DNA of 64,000 nt from Christensenella sp. UBA2853 (GCA_002350845.1 DEFL01000081.1:62736-126735), one strand, 5' to 3'; shown: positions 47,315-56,793, numbered from the stretch's first letter. Numbers and translations are program-made. Notes: generated by a model from the letters alone, not told the origin.

Positions 47315-49492
47315 GTGTTTTCTGTTTTTGAAGAAATGCCGCTGGATCAGATGCTGGCGAGAGTCAAGAAGTACAATCCCGGCGACGGATATCTGCTGGT
47401 GGAGAAAGCATATCATTTTGCGGAAAAAGCGCATGCGGGTCAGAAACGCAAGAGCGGTGAGCCGTACTTTATTCATCCGTGTTTTGTTGCGAGCATTCTC
47501 ACTGAGCTGATGATTGACCCGCCCACGATCGCGGCCGGTCTTCTGCACGATACGGTCGAAGACTGTGACGGCATTGAGCTCGAGGATATCCGGCGCGAGT
47601 TCGGCAACGAAGTGGCTGAGCTGGTGGACGGTGTCACCAAACTGAATAAGCTCGATTTTGCCAACCGTGAGGAAGCCCAGGCGGAAAGCCTCAGAAAGAT
47701 GATCCTGGCCATGAGCCGCGATATCCGTGTCGTGCTCATTAAGCTCGCGGACCGCCTGCACAACATGCGCACGCTGCGCTTCCAGGCCCCGGAGAGACAG
47801 GTGGCCATCGCGCGGGAAACGCTCGATATCTACGCGCCCCTGGCCCACAGGCTGGGCGTATATGCGATCAAGACGGAACTGGAAGACCTGTCGCTTCGGT
47901 ACATTGACCCGGCCGGCTATCAGATGCTGGTTCAGAAGGTCGGCATGAAGCGCCAGGAGCGTGAGAACAACATCCGCATGGTGATTGAGGAACTCTCCGC
48001 CAAGCTGGATGAAGCGCATATCCATTATGACGTGGACGGACGTCCGAAGCACTTCTATTCGATCTACAAGAAGATGGTGCTCCAGAACAAGCCCTTTGAT
48101 CAGATCTATGACCTGATCGCCATCCGCGTGATTGTCGACTCCGTGCAGGACTGCTATGCGGTGCTGGGCATTGTGCATACCCTGTGGAATCAGGTGCCCG
48201 GCCGGTTTAAGGACTATATCTCCGTGCCGAAGGGCAATATGTACCAGTCGCTGCACACCACGGTGGTCGGCGGCCGGCGCATGCCGTTCCCATTTGAAGT
48301 GCAGATCCGCACCTGGGAAATGCACCGGATTGCCGAGTACGGCATTGCGGCGCACTGGCGCTACAAGGAAGGCGGAGGCGCAGCCTCTGACCTGGACAGC
48401 AAACTGTACTGGGTGCGCCAGATCCTGGACTGGCAGAGTGAGACCCGCGACTCCAAGGAGTTTGTGGATACGCTCAAGACAGACCTTTTCGCGGATGAGG
48501 TCTTCCTCTTCACACCCAAGGGCGATGTCATTTCCATGCTCAAGGGTGCGACCCCGCTCGACTTTGCCTATGCCATCCATTCCGCCGTCGGCAACAAGTG
48601 TGTCGGCGCCAAGGTCAATGGCCGTCTGGTGCCGCTCGACACAGAACTGCAGACCGGCGACCGCGTGGAAATCATGACCAGCACCAGTTCCAAGGGACCG
48701 TCCACGGACTGGCTGCGCATCTGCAAGACGGCACAGGCCAAATCCAAGATCCGTCAGTACCTGAAAAAGGAACTCCGTGAGGAGAATATCGAGATCGGAC
48801 GCTCCATGGTGGAGCATGAGTGCAAGCGCAGGGGCGCTTCGCTCTCCGATCTGCTCAAACCGGAATACTATGAAGGCCTGATGCGCAAGTATGGCTTCCA
48901 GGAAATGGAAGACATCTTCGGCGCGGTGGGCTACGGCGGCATGTCCTCCAGCTATGTGGTTTCCCGTCTGATTGAGGAACAGAAATCCAGAGAGCCTCAG
49001 GTGCCCAAGGTGGAGGAAACCAAGCAGCCGGCGCCGGGCAGAATCTCCAACGGCGTCTATCTGGAAGGCAATGAAGACATGGATATTCCTGTGCGCTTTG
49101 CCAAGTGCTGTTCACCGGTGCCCGGGGATGACATTGTAGGCTACATTACCCGCGGCCACGGCGTCACGGTGCACAAGGCGGAATGCGCCAATGCACAGAG
49201 CGCCGACCAGGAGCGCCGGGTCAAGGTGGCCTGGGCGAACACGGAAACCGGTCATTTCTGCGTTTCCATCAAGATCATGGCCTATGACCGTGTGGGTCTT
49301 CTGGGCGAAGTGACAACCTTTATCGGCGGCATGGGCGTGTCCATCCGCAACTCGTCTTCCGGCGTAGACAAGAATAAGATCGCCACGATCCGCCTTGTCC
49401 TGGAAGTCAAGTCCCGCGAACAGATGGACAGTGTCATCCGTCAGCTGCAGAGGCGCAGCGAAATTATTGAAGTGTACCGCAGTACGGGGTGA
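47315..49492 (+). CDS. rel: Bifunctional (p)ppGpp synthetase/hydrolase Rel
   Basis: A 725-residue RelA/SpoT homologue with all domains: HD hydrolase (His78-Asp79 in 'L-L-H-D-T-V-E-D-C'), synthetase ('R-F-K-D-Y-I-S-V-P-K-G-N-M-Y-Q-S-L-H-T-T'), TGS (residues about 395-455, 'F-T-P-K-G-D-V'), a cysteine-containing zinc-finger/helical region ('F-A-K-C-C-S-P-V-P-G-D') and a C-terminal ACT domain. Both active sites look intact, so it should make and degrade the stringent alarmone. GGAGG lies upstream; dtd follows after 4 bp. Confidence 0.96.
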   Translation: MFSVFEEMPLDQMLARVKKYNPGDGYLLVEKAYHFAEKAHAGQKRKSGEPYFIHPCFVASILTELMIDPPTIAAGLLHDTVEDCDGIELEDIRREFGNEVAELVDGVTKLNKLDFANREEAQAESLRKMILAMSRDIRVVLIKLADRLHNMRTLRFQAPERQVAIARETLDIYAPLAHRLGVYAIKTELEDLSLRYIDPAGYQMLVQKVGMKRQERENNIRMVIEELSAKLDEAHIHYDVDGRPKHFYSIYKKMVLQNKPFDQIYDLIAIRVIVDSVQDCYAVLGIVHTLWNQVPGRFKDYISVPKGNMYQSLHTTVVGGRRMPFPFEVQIRTWEMHRIAEYGIAAHWRYKEGGGAASDLDSKLYWVRQILDWQSETRDSKEFVDTLKTDLFADEVFLFTPKGDVISMLKGATPLDFAYAIHSAVGNKCVGAKVNGRLVPLDTELQTGDRVEIMTSTSSKGPSTDWLRICKTAQAKSKIRQYLKKELREENIEIGRSMVEHECKRRGASLSDLLKPEYYEGLMRKYGFQEMEDIFGAVGYGGMSSSYVVSRLIEEQKSREPQVPKVEETKQPAPGRISNGVYLEGNEDMDIPVRFAKCCSPVPGDDIVGYITRGHGVTVHKAECANAQSADQERRVKVAWANTETGHFCVSIKIMAYDRVGLLGEVTTFIGGMGVSIRNSSSGVDKNKIATIRLVLEVKSREQMDSVIRQLQRRSEIIEVYRSTG

Positions 49493-49496
49493 GAAC

Positions 49497-49946
49497 ATGC
49501 GCTGTGTGATTCAGCGGGTGGCCGAGGCATCGGTCACATCCAATGGGGTCGAGTCAGGCAGAATCGGAAAGGGCTTTATGGTGCTCATCGGTGTGAGCAC
49601 CCGGGATACGGACAAGGATGTCCGGTATATGGCCGAGAAGGTGCCCAACCTGCGTATTTTTGAGGATGAGAACGGGAAAATGAACCGCTCGCTGAGAGAT
49701 GTCGGCGGCGCCATTCTTGCCGTCAGCCAGTTCACGCTCTACGGGGATGCGCGGGGCGGAAGACGGCCGAGCTTTATTGAAGCGGCGCGGCCGGAAGAGG
49801 CCAACCGGCTCTATGAGGAGCTCGTCGCACTCTGGCGTGAGAGCGGAGTTCAGGTCGAAACCGGTGTATTCAGGACCGACATGCAGGTGTCCCTGGTCAA
49901 TGACGGACCCGTTACAATTCTCATGGACTCGGAGAAGAATTTCTGA
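49497..49946 (+). CDS. dtd: D-aminoacyl-tRNA deacylase
   Basis: A 149-residue protein: 'M-R-C-V-I-Q-R-V-A-E-A-S-V', 'L-A-V-S-Q-F-T-L-Y-G-D' and 'N-D-G-P-V-T-I-L-M-D-S', the two active-site signatures (S-Q-x-T and G-P-x-T) of Dtd. It hydrolyses D-amino acids (and glycine from tRNA-Ala) off tRNA. The ATG at 49497 lies 4 bp after the rel stop; the longer upstream frame is inside rel. This order (rel-dtd-MBL-hemZ) is typical of Clostridia. Confidence 0.95.
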   Translation: MRCVIQRVAEASVTSNGVESGRIGKGFMVLIGVSTRDTDKDVRYMAEKVPNLRIFEDENGKMNRSLRDVGGAILAVSQFTLYGDARGGRRPSFIEAARPEEANRLYEELVALWRESGVQVETGVFRTDMQVSLVNDGPVTILMDSEKNF

Positions 49947-49964
49947 ACAGAATTGAGGATGACC

Positions 49965-50537
49965 ATGCAAGATCTGATGATCCGGGTTGTTCCGGTAGGA
50001 ATGATCCGCACCAACTGCTATGTGCTGTTTCTTCCCGGGCGGAGCGACTGCCTGGTGATTGATCCCGGCGCGGAGCCGGAAAAGATCCTGCAGCAGACGG
50101 ATGGCAGACATGTGGCTGCCATCCTTTTTACGCACGGACATTTCGATCACTTCGGCGGCGCGGAAGGCATCATGGAGAAGTCCACGCGCGTGTATATCCA
50201 TCAGGAGGATGCACCGATGCTGCTTGATGCTGTGCTCAATGCCAGCATGTATATGATCGAAGAAGGCATGATCGGCCCTGAAGCGACGCATCTCGTCCAT
50301 GACGGGGACGAAATCACGGAGGCCGGGATCACCCTTCAGGTGATCCATACGCCGGGCCATACAAGGGGCAGCGTGTGCTTCCTGTGCGGGGATGTCCTGT
50401 TCACCGGGGATACCGTGATGTCCATGGGCGTGGGGCGTACCGACCTGCCCACGGGCAGTGAGGAGGACCTGAGGAACAGCCTGAACATTCTGCGGCCGTA
50501 TTTCGGAAAGTACCGTCTTCTGGGAGGGCATGGCTGA
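49965..50537 (+). CDS. MBL-fold metallohydrolase (glyoxalase II-like)
   Basis: A 190-residue metallo-beta-lactamase-fold enzyme: 'V-I-D-P-G-A-E', 'F-T-H-G-H-F-D-H-F-G-G', 'H-T-P-G-H-T-R-G-S-V', 'F-T-G-D-T-V', and a terminal 'G-G-H-G'. It resembles the short hydroxyacylglutathione-hydrolase-like proteins of Firmicutes. It ends two residues after the last metal-ligand His region, without the usual 10-20 residue tail. Its TGA overlaps the ATG of hemZ (TGATG), so the two are coupled. The true substrate is unknown. Confidence 0.88.
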   Translation: MQDLMIRVVPVGMIRTNCYVLFLPGRSDCLVIDPGAEPEKILQQTDGRHVAAILFTHGHFDHFGGAEGIMEKSTRVYIHQEDAPMLLDAVLNASMYMIEEGMIGPEATHLVHDGDEITEAGITLQVIHTPGHTRGSVCFLCGDVLFTGDTVMSMGVGRTDLPTGSEEDLRNSLNILRPYFGKYRLLGGHG

Positions 50538-51988
50538 TGACAGATCCTGTGGCCTATCTTGAAACCATTCAGCTGGATCTGACGAATCTGACGCACCTGT
50601 TTGCGCTTCCCGAGTCCGTGTGGAGTGAGGGAAGGTTCACTTATACCATGCGCGAGGAAAACGGGGAGTTCATCTGCGTTTTCCGGGGCGACGGCAGGGA
50701 AGCGGAGATGCGCCAGAGCGTGCCGGACCATCCGGACGCGAGGCTGAGGGAACTGCACAGAAAGCGCGTCTGCAGACGACTGTGCCGTCAGACCTGCTAT
50801 GCCCTGCTCAGGGATGTGACGGGCATGCATCCGCCGTGGGGCTCCATGACGGGCATTCGTCCCACACGCCTGTTTTATGAGGCGCTGGAGAACGGGCTGG
50901 ATGCGGAAGATGCGGAAAAGCATCTTGTGGAGCACTTTGATATCCTGCCGGGAAAGGCACGCCTGCTCCGGGAAACGGTGGAAGTCCAGCAGCAGCTGCC
51001 GCCGCCCGCAGACTCGTGGGCGGATGTATATATCGGGATTCCGTTCTGCACCACCCGGTGCACCTACTGCTCGTTTTCATCCGGGGAGATCGGAAAAGGG
51101 GAGCGTGTGGAACCGTATCTCGAAGCACTCTTCGAAGAAATGCGCAGCGGCACGCAGATCCTCCGGGATGCAGGGAAACAGCTTCGCGCCGTGTATGTCG
51201 GCGGCGGAACCCCGACGTCACTGAACGAAGACCAGTTTCAGCGGCTGCTCGATGAGATGCTTGCCTGTTTCCCGGGAGCATCCGAGTATACTGTGGAAGC
51301 GGGACGTCCTGACACGCTGACGCCTTTCAAGCTGCGCGCGATCCGGGAGCGGAACATCCGGAGAATCTCCATCAATCCCCAGACCATGAACGATCAGACA
51401 CTGAAAGTGATCGGGCGCGCACATACCGCGGAGGATGTCCGCAGGGCCTATGCCATGGCAAGGGAAGCGGGGATCGGGCACATCAATATGGACGTGATTG
51501 CCGGTCTCCCCGGCGAGCATGCGGAGGACTTTGCGCGGACGATGCAGGCAGCCCTCGAACTGAGACCGGAAAGCCTGACGGTCCATACACTCGCCATCAA
51601 GCGCACCAGCCGCCTGCAGATCGAAAAATGGCCGCTCCCCGATGGACGTGAGGCAGCTGAGATGGTGGAGATGGGGAGACGCACTGCCCAGGAGATGGGC
51701 ATGAAACCCTATTACCTGTACCGCCAGAAATACATGGCGGGCAATCAGGAGAACGTCGGGTATGCACTCCCCGGGCATGCGTGCCAGTACAATGTGGACA
51801 TTATGGAGGAGAACACGCACATTCTCGCGTTCGGGGCGGGCGGCATCTCCAAGCGGGTCTTTCCGGAGGAAGGCCACATTGAGCGCCAGCCCAATGTCAG
51901 CAATATTGAAATCTATATTGAGCGGCACGCCCAGATGGCGGAGAAGAAACGTGCGCTGTTTCTGGGGGAAAATGCAGCTGAAGAATGA
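50537..51988 (+). CDS. hemZ: Coproporphyrinogen dehydrogenase-like radical SAM protein HemZ
   Basis: A 483-residue radical-SAM enzyme. The N-terminal 150 residues are the HemZ-specific domain. The cluster motif 'P-F-C-T-T-R-C-T-Y-C-S-F' (C-x3-C-x2-C) near residue 175 binds the [4Fe-4S]/SAM site, followed by 'Y-V-G-G-G-T-P-T' and 'M-D-V-I-A-G-L-P-G-E'. It is related to oxygen-independent coproporphyrinogen oxidase, but in anaerobes without a haem pathway the real role is unsettled. It ends the recJ-rel-dtd-MBL-hemZ block and is followed by a terminator. Confidence 0.9.
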   Translation: MTDPVAYLETIQLDLTNLTHLFALPESVWSEGRFTYTMREENGEFICVFRGDGREAEMRQSVPDHPDARLRELHRKRVCRRLCRQTCYALLRDVTGMHPPWGSMTGIRPTRLFYEALENGLDAEDAEKHLVEHFDILPGKARLLRETVEVQQQLPPPADSWADVYIGIPFCTTRCTYCSFSSGEIGKGERVEPYLEALFEEMRSGTQILRDAGKQLRAVYVGGGTPTSLNEDQFQRLLDEMLACFPGASEYTVEAGRPDTLTPFKLRAIRERNIRRISINPQTMNDQTLKVIGRAHTAEDVRRAYAMAREAGIGHINMDVIAGLPGEHAEDFARTMQAALELRPESLTVHTLAIKRTSRLQIEKWPLPDGREAAEMVEMGRRTAQEMGMKPYYLYRQKYMAGNQENVGYALPGHACQYNVDIMEENTHILAFGAGGISKRVFPEEGHIERQPNVSNIEIYIERHAQMAEKKRALFLGENAAEE

Positions 51989-52016
51989 CAAAACGGCAGG
52001 GTGTCCTGCCGTTTTT
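51989..52016 (+). terminator. Intrinsic terminator after hemZ
   Basis: A 10-bp perfect stem (51991-52000 with 52005-52014), a GTGT loop and a T tract, overlapping the hemZ stop region. Confidence 0.88.
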
Positions 52017-52147
52017 GTGTTGGAGAAAATGGAAACTGCTGCGCGGCACACAGACAGCATGCTGTTCGCTGTCCGCTCCTGCTGGAAAGGATGCCTCTGA
52101 GGATATCCTTTGTGGACATTTGGGGGTTGTCTGACGGCACAGGAAAA

Positions 52148-52170
52148 GGGACCGGGCAGTGCCCGGTCCC
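52148..52170 (-). terminator. Terminator of the second LplABC-type operon
   Basis: A perfect 10-bp GC-rich stem (52148-52157 with 52161-52170) with a 3-nt loop. The minus strand continues with TTTTCC, 14 bp after the binding-protein stop. Confidence 0.8.
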
Positions 52171-52183
52171 CATGGAGAACGAA

Positions 52184-53821
52184 TTACTTGCTCAGGTCGA
52201 CTTCTTCAGCGGTCTGGTTGAGCAGGTGCGTGGAGTTGCCGGCAGCATAAGCAGCGGCGCGCTCGTCGATGACTTCCTGATATCCGGCATCGAGATAAGC
52301 CTGTGCGTACTCCTGATACAGAGCGTCGAACTGGTCGGCGGGGCACATGGTGAGCTTGTCACGATATTCCTTGTACAGGTTGACCAGGGTGGTCTGATAT
52401 TCGGCTTCAGCTTCCATGCTCACAGAATACAGAGCGTTGGCGATGGCCCAGCCGGCATCACGGACCTTGCACTTGTCATAGTACCAGCCGATGACGTCCT
52501 GGGTGAAGTCCTGAGGCAGGTCATGAGGCAGGTTGTTGGAGATAACGTCTTCAATGGTACCGGCCTGACGTGCTTCGAGGGTGATGCACCAGTAGTCCTT
52601 ATTGTTGTTGAAGCCCATGGTGTGCTCGCCCTTGTAGTCGGAAACGCTCACAGGCAGGCCGTCAACATAGTTGAAGTTGTCGCCTTCAAAGCCCCACTGG
52701 AAGGTGAAGAGGTTTTCGGGCTGGGTCAGCCATTCCATGTACATCCAGGCAGCCTTCAGCTGATCGGGGGTGGCATCCTTGGAGAAGCCAACCATCATGC
52801 CGAAGGGGTTGTCGGTGCGGTAGCCGGGTGTGGTGCCAGCTTCTGCATCAACTTTGCCGTTGACGGGAACGATGGCAAGTTCTGCATCGGGATTGGCCTC
52901 ATAGAAAGCAGTCAGCCAGTCCATGGCAGCGGAAATGTATCCGCCGTACTGATAGGTTTCACCGTTGATGAAGGCGGACTTGTCGTCTTCGCCGCTGAGC
53001 AGGTAGTACTCAGGATTGGTGAGGCCTTCGTTGTACTTCATGTTCTCATACTTGAGGAGCTTGTAGTTCGGAGTCCAGCCAAGGCTCGGGATATTGTAGT
53101 CGCCGTACTTGGCCCATTCTTCCTCGTTCAGAGGCCATTCACGATATGAGTAGTTCTGGTCGGAACCGACACCGGTGATCATGACGCCGCCGCAGGGATG
53201 TTCGGCAATGCCGGCTTCCTTGATCTTGCGCATGGCATCCAGATATTCAGCCTGGGTCGCGGGCACATGATCATAACCAACCTGCTTGAGCCAGTCCATA
53301 CGGACGAAGCTCTGGAAGGTGTAGCTGGTGTCATAGTACGGACGATAGGCAGCTACGAAATAGGTTTCGCCGTTGATCTGGGTGTAGGTCAGCTGGTTGT
53401 TGTCGACCATGCGCTGGTAGTAGGTCGGAGCAACAGCGGCGAAGTCGTCCATGTTGAAGGTGGTCAGATAGCCGTCGGCCGCCCACTGGGTGACTTTCGG
53501 ATAGTCATATTCCATCAGGACGGTGGGCAACTGTTCGCCGGCAGCGAGCAGGGAGTACTTGGTCATCACGTCCGTGCGGGGGATAGCCACATAATTGACG
53601 GTGATGTTGTACTTGTTGCCGAAGTTCTCCTGAATCCACTGGGTCCAGGTGTTGCTTTCCACGTTCGGAACACCGGCCTGGCCGCGGTCATAAACCGGAA
53701 TGGTGATGGACACGTTCTCGGCGAAGGGTTCCCACTGAGCGGCTGTTTCCGCAGATGCCGCGGGAATCAGCGCGAGCAGCATGAGGCTTGCAAGTACCAG
53801 AGCAAGGATCTTACGGGTCAT
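52184..53821 (-). CDS. Extracellular solute-binding protein, LplA type
   Basis: A 545-residue binding protein with a signal peptide (residues 1-24, 'I-P-A-A-S-A-E') and no lipobox cysteine. The mature part shows 'W-I-Q-E-N-F-G', 'L-L-A-A-G-E-Q-L-P-T', 'Y-M-E-W-L-T-Q-P-E-N', typical of large carbohydrate-binding proteins partnered with LplB/LplC permeases. It ends a three-gene operon and probably captures an oligosaccharide or glycoside. It is only distantly similar by eye to the paralogue at 12126-13733. Confidence 0.9.
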   Translation of the reverse strand: MTRKILALVLASLMLLALIPAASAETAAQWEPFAENVSITIPVYDRGQAGVPNVESNTWTQWIQENFGNKYNITVNYVAIPRTDVMTKYSLLAAGEQLPTVLMEYDYPKVTQWAADGYLTTFNMDDFAAVAPTYYQRMVDNNQLTYTQINGETYFVAAYRPYYDTSYTFQSFVRMDWLKQVGYDHVPATQAEYLDAMRKIKEAGIAEHPCGGVMITGVGSDQNYSYREWPLNEEEWAKYGDYNIPSLGWTPNYKLLKYENMKYNEGLTNPEYYLLSGEDDKSAFINGETYQYGGYISAAMDWLTAFYEANPDAELAIVPVNGKVDAEAGTTPGYRTDNPFGMMVGFSKDATPDQLKAAWMYMEWLTQPENLFTFQWGFEGDNFNYVDGLPVSVSDYKGEHTMGFNNNKDYWCITLEARQAGTIEDVISNNLPHDLPQDFTQDVIGWYYDKCKVRDAGWAIANALYSVSMEAEAEYQTTLVNLYKEYRDKLTMCPADQFDALYQEYAQAYLDAGYQEVIDERAAAYAAGNSTHLLNQTAEEVDLSK

Positions 53822-53886
53822 ACTAGAGTCCTCCTTTGTAATATATATGGTTATGCCGCCTGTGCGGCATGATCCATCGAGACAGA

Positions 53887-54807
53887 TCAGCCCTTGACCG
53901 CGCCGATCATGACACCCTTGACAAAGTATTTCTGCAGGAAAGGATAGACGCAGATGATGGGCAGGGTGGCAAACATGATGCAGGCGGACTGCAGGACTTC
54001 GGGTGTGCTGGTGACCTCAATGGCCTCGGACAGGGTTGCTGTCTGGGCTTCTGTTGCGGAGGCAACCAGCTGATAGAGCTTGTACTGAATCATCTTGAGA
54101 GATTCAGCGGTAATGAAGTACTTGTTGTCGGCATAGGCATTCCAGCGGCCGACCGCATAGAACAGGGAGAGCGTCGCGAGAATCGGCTTGGAAAGCGGAA
54201 GCACAACCTGGAAAAGAATCTGGAAGTTGTTGGCTCCGTCCAGGAAGGCCGCTTCCTCAAGGGAATCCGGGATGCTGGACTGGAAGTAGCTCTTCATGAT
54301 GAGCATGTTGTAGGCGGAATAGATCAGCGGGAGAATCAGAACCCACATGTTGTTGAGCAGATGCAGGTTTTTCAGCAGCAGGTAGTTCGGAATCAGGCCG
54401 GCGCTGAAATACATGGGGAACATCAGCAGGAAAGTAAAGAACGTGCGGCCCTTCAGGCGCTTCTTGGAGAGCGGATAGGCGGCGCAGGTGCAGGCGATCA
54501 TGCCCAGCAGCGTGAAGATCAGAACCACCCATACACTGAAGGTGAAGGAACGGACGAGAGAACCATCCTGGAAAATGGATGCATATGCATCAAAGTTGAT
54601 GCCCTTCGGCCAGAGCACAACCGACTTCTGCATGACGGCTGTATTGCTGGAGATGGACTTGGCTGCCAGATGAATGAAGGGAAGAATGCATGTCAGGCTC
54701 AGGACGGTGAGAATCAGCATGATGAGCAGATCGCCGATGCTGAATTTTCGAATCGCGTGAGAACCGTCGCTGATGGTATCGAATTCCTTCTGTTTTTCTT
54801 TTGCCAT
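53887..54807 (-). CDS. Carbohydrate ABC transporter permease, LplC/YtcP type
   Basis: A 306-residue permease with six helices. The EAA loop is 'D-S-L-E-E-A-A-F-L-D-G-A-N-N-F-Q', and it ends 'Q-K-Y-F-V-K-G-V-M-I-G-A-V-K-G', matching the permease at 11144-12076 at the same place. ATG 54807 has AAGGAGGTG just upstream; the GTG at 54816 lies in that site. It is the second membrane subunit of the second importer. Confidence 0.93.
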   Translation of the reverse strand: MAKEKQKEFDTISDGSHAIRKFSIGDLLIMLILTVLSLTCILPFIHLAAKSISSNTAVMQKSVVLWPKGINFDAYASIFQDGSLVRSFTFSVWVVLIFTLLGMIACTCAAYPLSKKRLKGRTFFTFLLMFPMYFSAGLIPNYLLLKNLHLLNNMWVLILPLIYSAYNMLIMKSYFQSSIPDSLEEAAFLDGANNFQILFQVVLPLSKPILATLSLFYAVGRWNAYADNKYFITAESLKMIQYKLYQLVASATEAQTATLSEAIEVTSTPEVLQSACIMFATLPIICVYPFLQKYFVKGVMIGAVKG

Positions 54808-54821
54808 GATGCACACCTCCT

Positions 54822-55757
54822 TTACAGCAGACCGTCTTCGCCAAGAGCCTTGGAGAAGCGGTCAGAGATCAGGACCAGCATCAGACCGACCAGGGACTGG
54901 AAGAGACCCACAGCTGTGGCCATGGAGAACTTGCTGGAGGCGAGACCTTTTTCATAAATGTAGATGGCGAGCTGATACTGGAAATCCTTGACCTGGGTGT
55001 TTCCGAACACGTCCAGGCGTTCATAGTTGGAACCCATCAGTTTGCCGAGGTTCATGATCAGCAGGACCACGATGGTGGAGCGGATGCCGGGGAGGGTGAT
55101 GTGCCAGATGCGCTGCATCCGGTTCGCGCCGTCAATCATGGCCGCCTCATACAGTTCACCGGAGATGCCGGTGATGGCAGCGAGATAAATGATGGTGCCC
55201 CAGCCCATGCCCTGCCATACGCCGACAAGCAGGTAGGTGGCTGCCCAGTGCCATTTTTCAGTCAGGAAGGGGATGCCTTCTGAGATCCATCCCCATTTCA
55301 TCATCAGGATGTTGACAATGCCTGTGGTCGGCTTGAAGAGCTGATAGGCCACAGCACCGATGATAACCCAGGAAAGGAAATGCGGAAGATACAGAACCGT
55401 CTGCGTGACCTTCTTGAAACGCGGGAAACGCAGCTCATTGAGCATCAGCGCAAGAATAATGGGCATCGGGAAGCTGACTGCAAGGTCCAGCAGATTGAAG
55501 ACGATGGAGTTCTTCAGTGCCCGGATGAAATCCTTGTCGCGGAAAACCTTGGCAAAGGTCTCCCACCCAACCCATTTGCTCCCCGCATAGCCCTTGGCGG
55601 GCTTGTAGTCCATGAAGACCATGCGCAGGCCGGGATAGGCGGCATAGTTGAAAATGATGACCAGTGCCAGTGGAATCAGAAGCAGCAGATACAGATGCCA
55701 GTCCCTCTTAAAGGACTTTCTCCATGACTGCAGCTCGTAGGAGATCCATTTGCCCAT
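54822..55757 (-). CDS. Carbohydrate ABC transporter permease, LplB type
   Basis: A 311-residue permease with six helices: 'L-L-L-L-I-P-L-A-L-V-I-I-F-N-Y-A-A-Y-P-G-L-R-M-V-F' and EAA loop 'E-L-Y-E-A-A-M-I-D-G-A-N-R-M-Q-R-I'. ATG 55757 follows GGAGG; the open extension to 55928 runs through the promoter and is not coding. It is first in its operon; the ATPase is not encoded nearby. Confidence 0.93.
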   Translation of the reverse strand: MGKWISYELQSWRKSFKRDWHLYLLLLIPLALVIIFNYAAYPGLRMVFMDYKPAKGYAGSKWVGWETFAKVFRDKDFIRALKNSIVFNLLDLAVSFPMPIILALMLNELRFPRFKKVTQTVLYLPHFLSWVIIGAVAYQLFKPTTGIVNILMMKWGWISEGIPFLTEKWHWAATYLLVGVWQGMGWGTIIYLAAITGISGELYEAAMIDGANRMQRIWHITLPGIRSTIVVLLIMNLGKLMGSNYERLDVFGNTQVKDFQYQLAIYIYEKGLASSKFSMATAVGLFQSLVGLMLVLISDRFSKALGEDGLL

Positions 55758-55852
55758 GACAATTCCTCCATTCTGCAAAAAGGGGAGACAAAAAGGTGCA
55801 CAAAAACAAATGTGAACTTTTTTGGCAATAGATTGACCTGAAATCACATATA

Positions 55853-55881
55853 ATGATACAGCTTTTTTTGGATTCTGTAAA
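55853..55881 (-). promoter_or_regulatory. Promoter of the second LplBCA-type operon
   Basis: On the minus strand: TTTACA (55881-55876), a 17-bp spacer, TATCAT (55858-55853). The predicted transcript would have a leader of about 90 nt before the start at 55757. The rest of the gap to 56139 is AT-rich without a recognisable gene. Confidence 0.65.
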
Positions 55882-56139
55882 TCCTGCATCGGATTGAGTC
55901 CTGTGAAAAACTGACTCAAAACGACCATTTACGTGCACAGAATAAAAAAAAGATGTGAATGAGCAGTGAATGTTTCGAAGTTTCGCAGCAGAAGAATCTG
56001 GTACAAAAACGTCATGATGACCCAAACAGTGCTCCGGGGCCGGGAAAATTGGAGGAATGCGGTCATACTGCATGGAATCGGGGAGGACACAACCCTGTGC
56101 TTTTCATGAAAGCCGGGCATGAAGAAGGCCGCCGTGTGC

Positions 56140-56168
56140 TTGCATGAAACGCGGGATACTGGTACAAT
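56140..56168 (+). promoter_or_regulatory. Promoter of the cyclophilin gene
   Basis: TTGCAT (56140-56145), a 17-bp spacer, TACAAT (56163-56168), 45 bp upstream of the TTG start at 56213. Confidence 0.7.
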
Positions 56169-56212
56169 TGCCCTTGAAGCCGGAAAACCCCGGCACGGAA
56201 GGAGAATGAAAA

Positions 56213-56731
56213 TTGGCTCAGAATCCTACTTTTGTGATTACCATGCAGGACGGCCGTCAGATGAAAGGCGAGCTGTATCCGGATATTGCCCCGCAGTCTG
56301 TAGGCAACTTTATTGCCCTGGCCAACAGCGGTTTTTATGACGGTGTGATCTTTCACCGGGTCATCCCCGGCTTCATGATTCAGGGCGGCGATCCCAAAGG
56401 AATCGGCATCGGCGGCCCGGGCTACAGCATCAAGGGTGAGTTTGCAGCCAATGGGTTTGCCAATCCGCTCAAGCACACCTACGGCGTGCTCTCCATGGCC
56501 CGTTCCATGATGCCCAACTCTGCCGGAAGCCAGTTCTTCATCATGACGAGCGATTCCCCGCATCTTGACGGTCAGTACGCTGCCTTCGGCAAAGTCCTGG
56601 AAGGCATGGAAGTGGCTGATTCCATCGTCAATACCCGGCGTGATATGCGGGATAAGCCGCTTGTACCCCAGGTCATGGCATCGGTCCGTGTGGAAACCTT
56701 TGGAGAAACCTATCCCTTTGAAAAACTGTAA
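56213..56731 (+). CDS. Peptidyl-prolyl cis-trans isomerase, cyclophilin type
   Basis: A 172-residue cyclophilin: 'V-G-N-F-I-A-L-A-N-S-G-F-Y-D-G-V-I-F-H-R-V-I-P-G-F-M-I-Q-G-G' shortened here to its key parts F-H-R, F-M-I-Q-G-G and 'G-S-Q-F-F-I-M'. The active-site Arg, Phe and Gln are present. It assists protein folding and has no signal peptide, so it is cytoplasmic. The start is TTG at 56213, nine bases after AAGGAG; no in-frame ATG is better placed. Confidence 0.94.
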   Translation: MAQNPTFVITMQDGRQMKGELYPDIAPQSVGNFIALANSGFYDGVIFHRVIPGFMIQGGDPKGIGIGGPGYSIKGEFAANGFANPLKHTYGVLSMARSMMPNSAGSQFFIMTSDSPHLDGQYAAFGKVLEGMEVADSIVNTRRDMRDKPLVPQVMASVRVETFGETYPFEKL

Positions 56732-56744
56732 AACGGGATCCAGC

Positions 56745-56776
56745 GCGCAGCCGGTACGCTCACCGCTGCGCTTTTT
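56745..56776 (+). terminator. Intrinsic terminator after the cyclophilin gene
   Basis: A perfect 7-bp GC-rich stem (56745-56751 with 56765-56771), a 13-nt loop, then five T residues. Confidence 0.75.
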
Positions 56777-56793
56777 GGAAGAAGGATATCAGC

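Noticed and set aside
47231..48817. Minus-strand 528-codon frame opposite rel
   Set aside because: Antisense to a complete Rel protein; shadow frames are expected in GC-rich genes.
55833..55854. TTGACC followed by TATAAT on the plus strand upstream of the cyclophilin gene
   Set aside because: The two boxes are separated by only 10 bp, too close for a sigma-A promoter; the minus-strand boxes in the same place have a 17-bp spacer.
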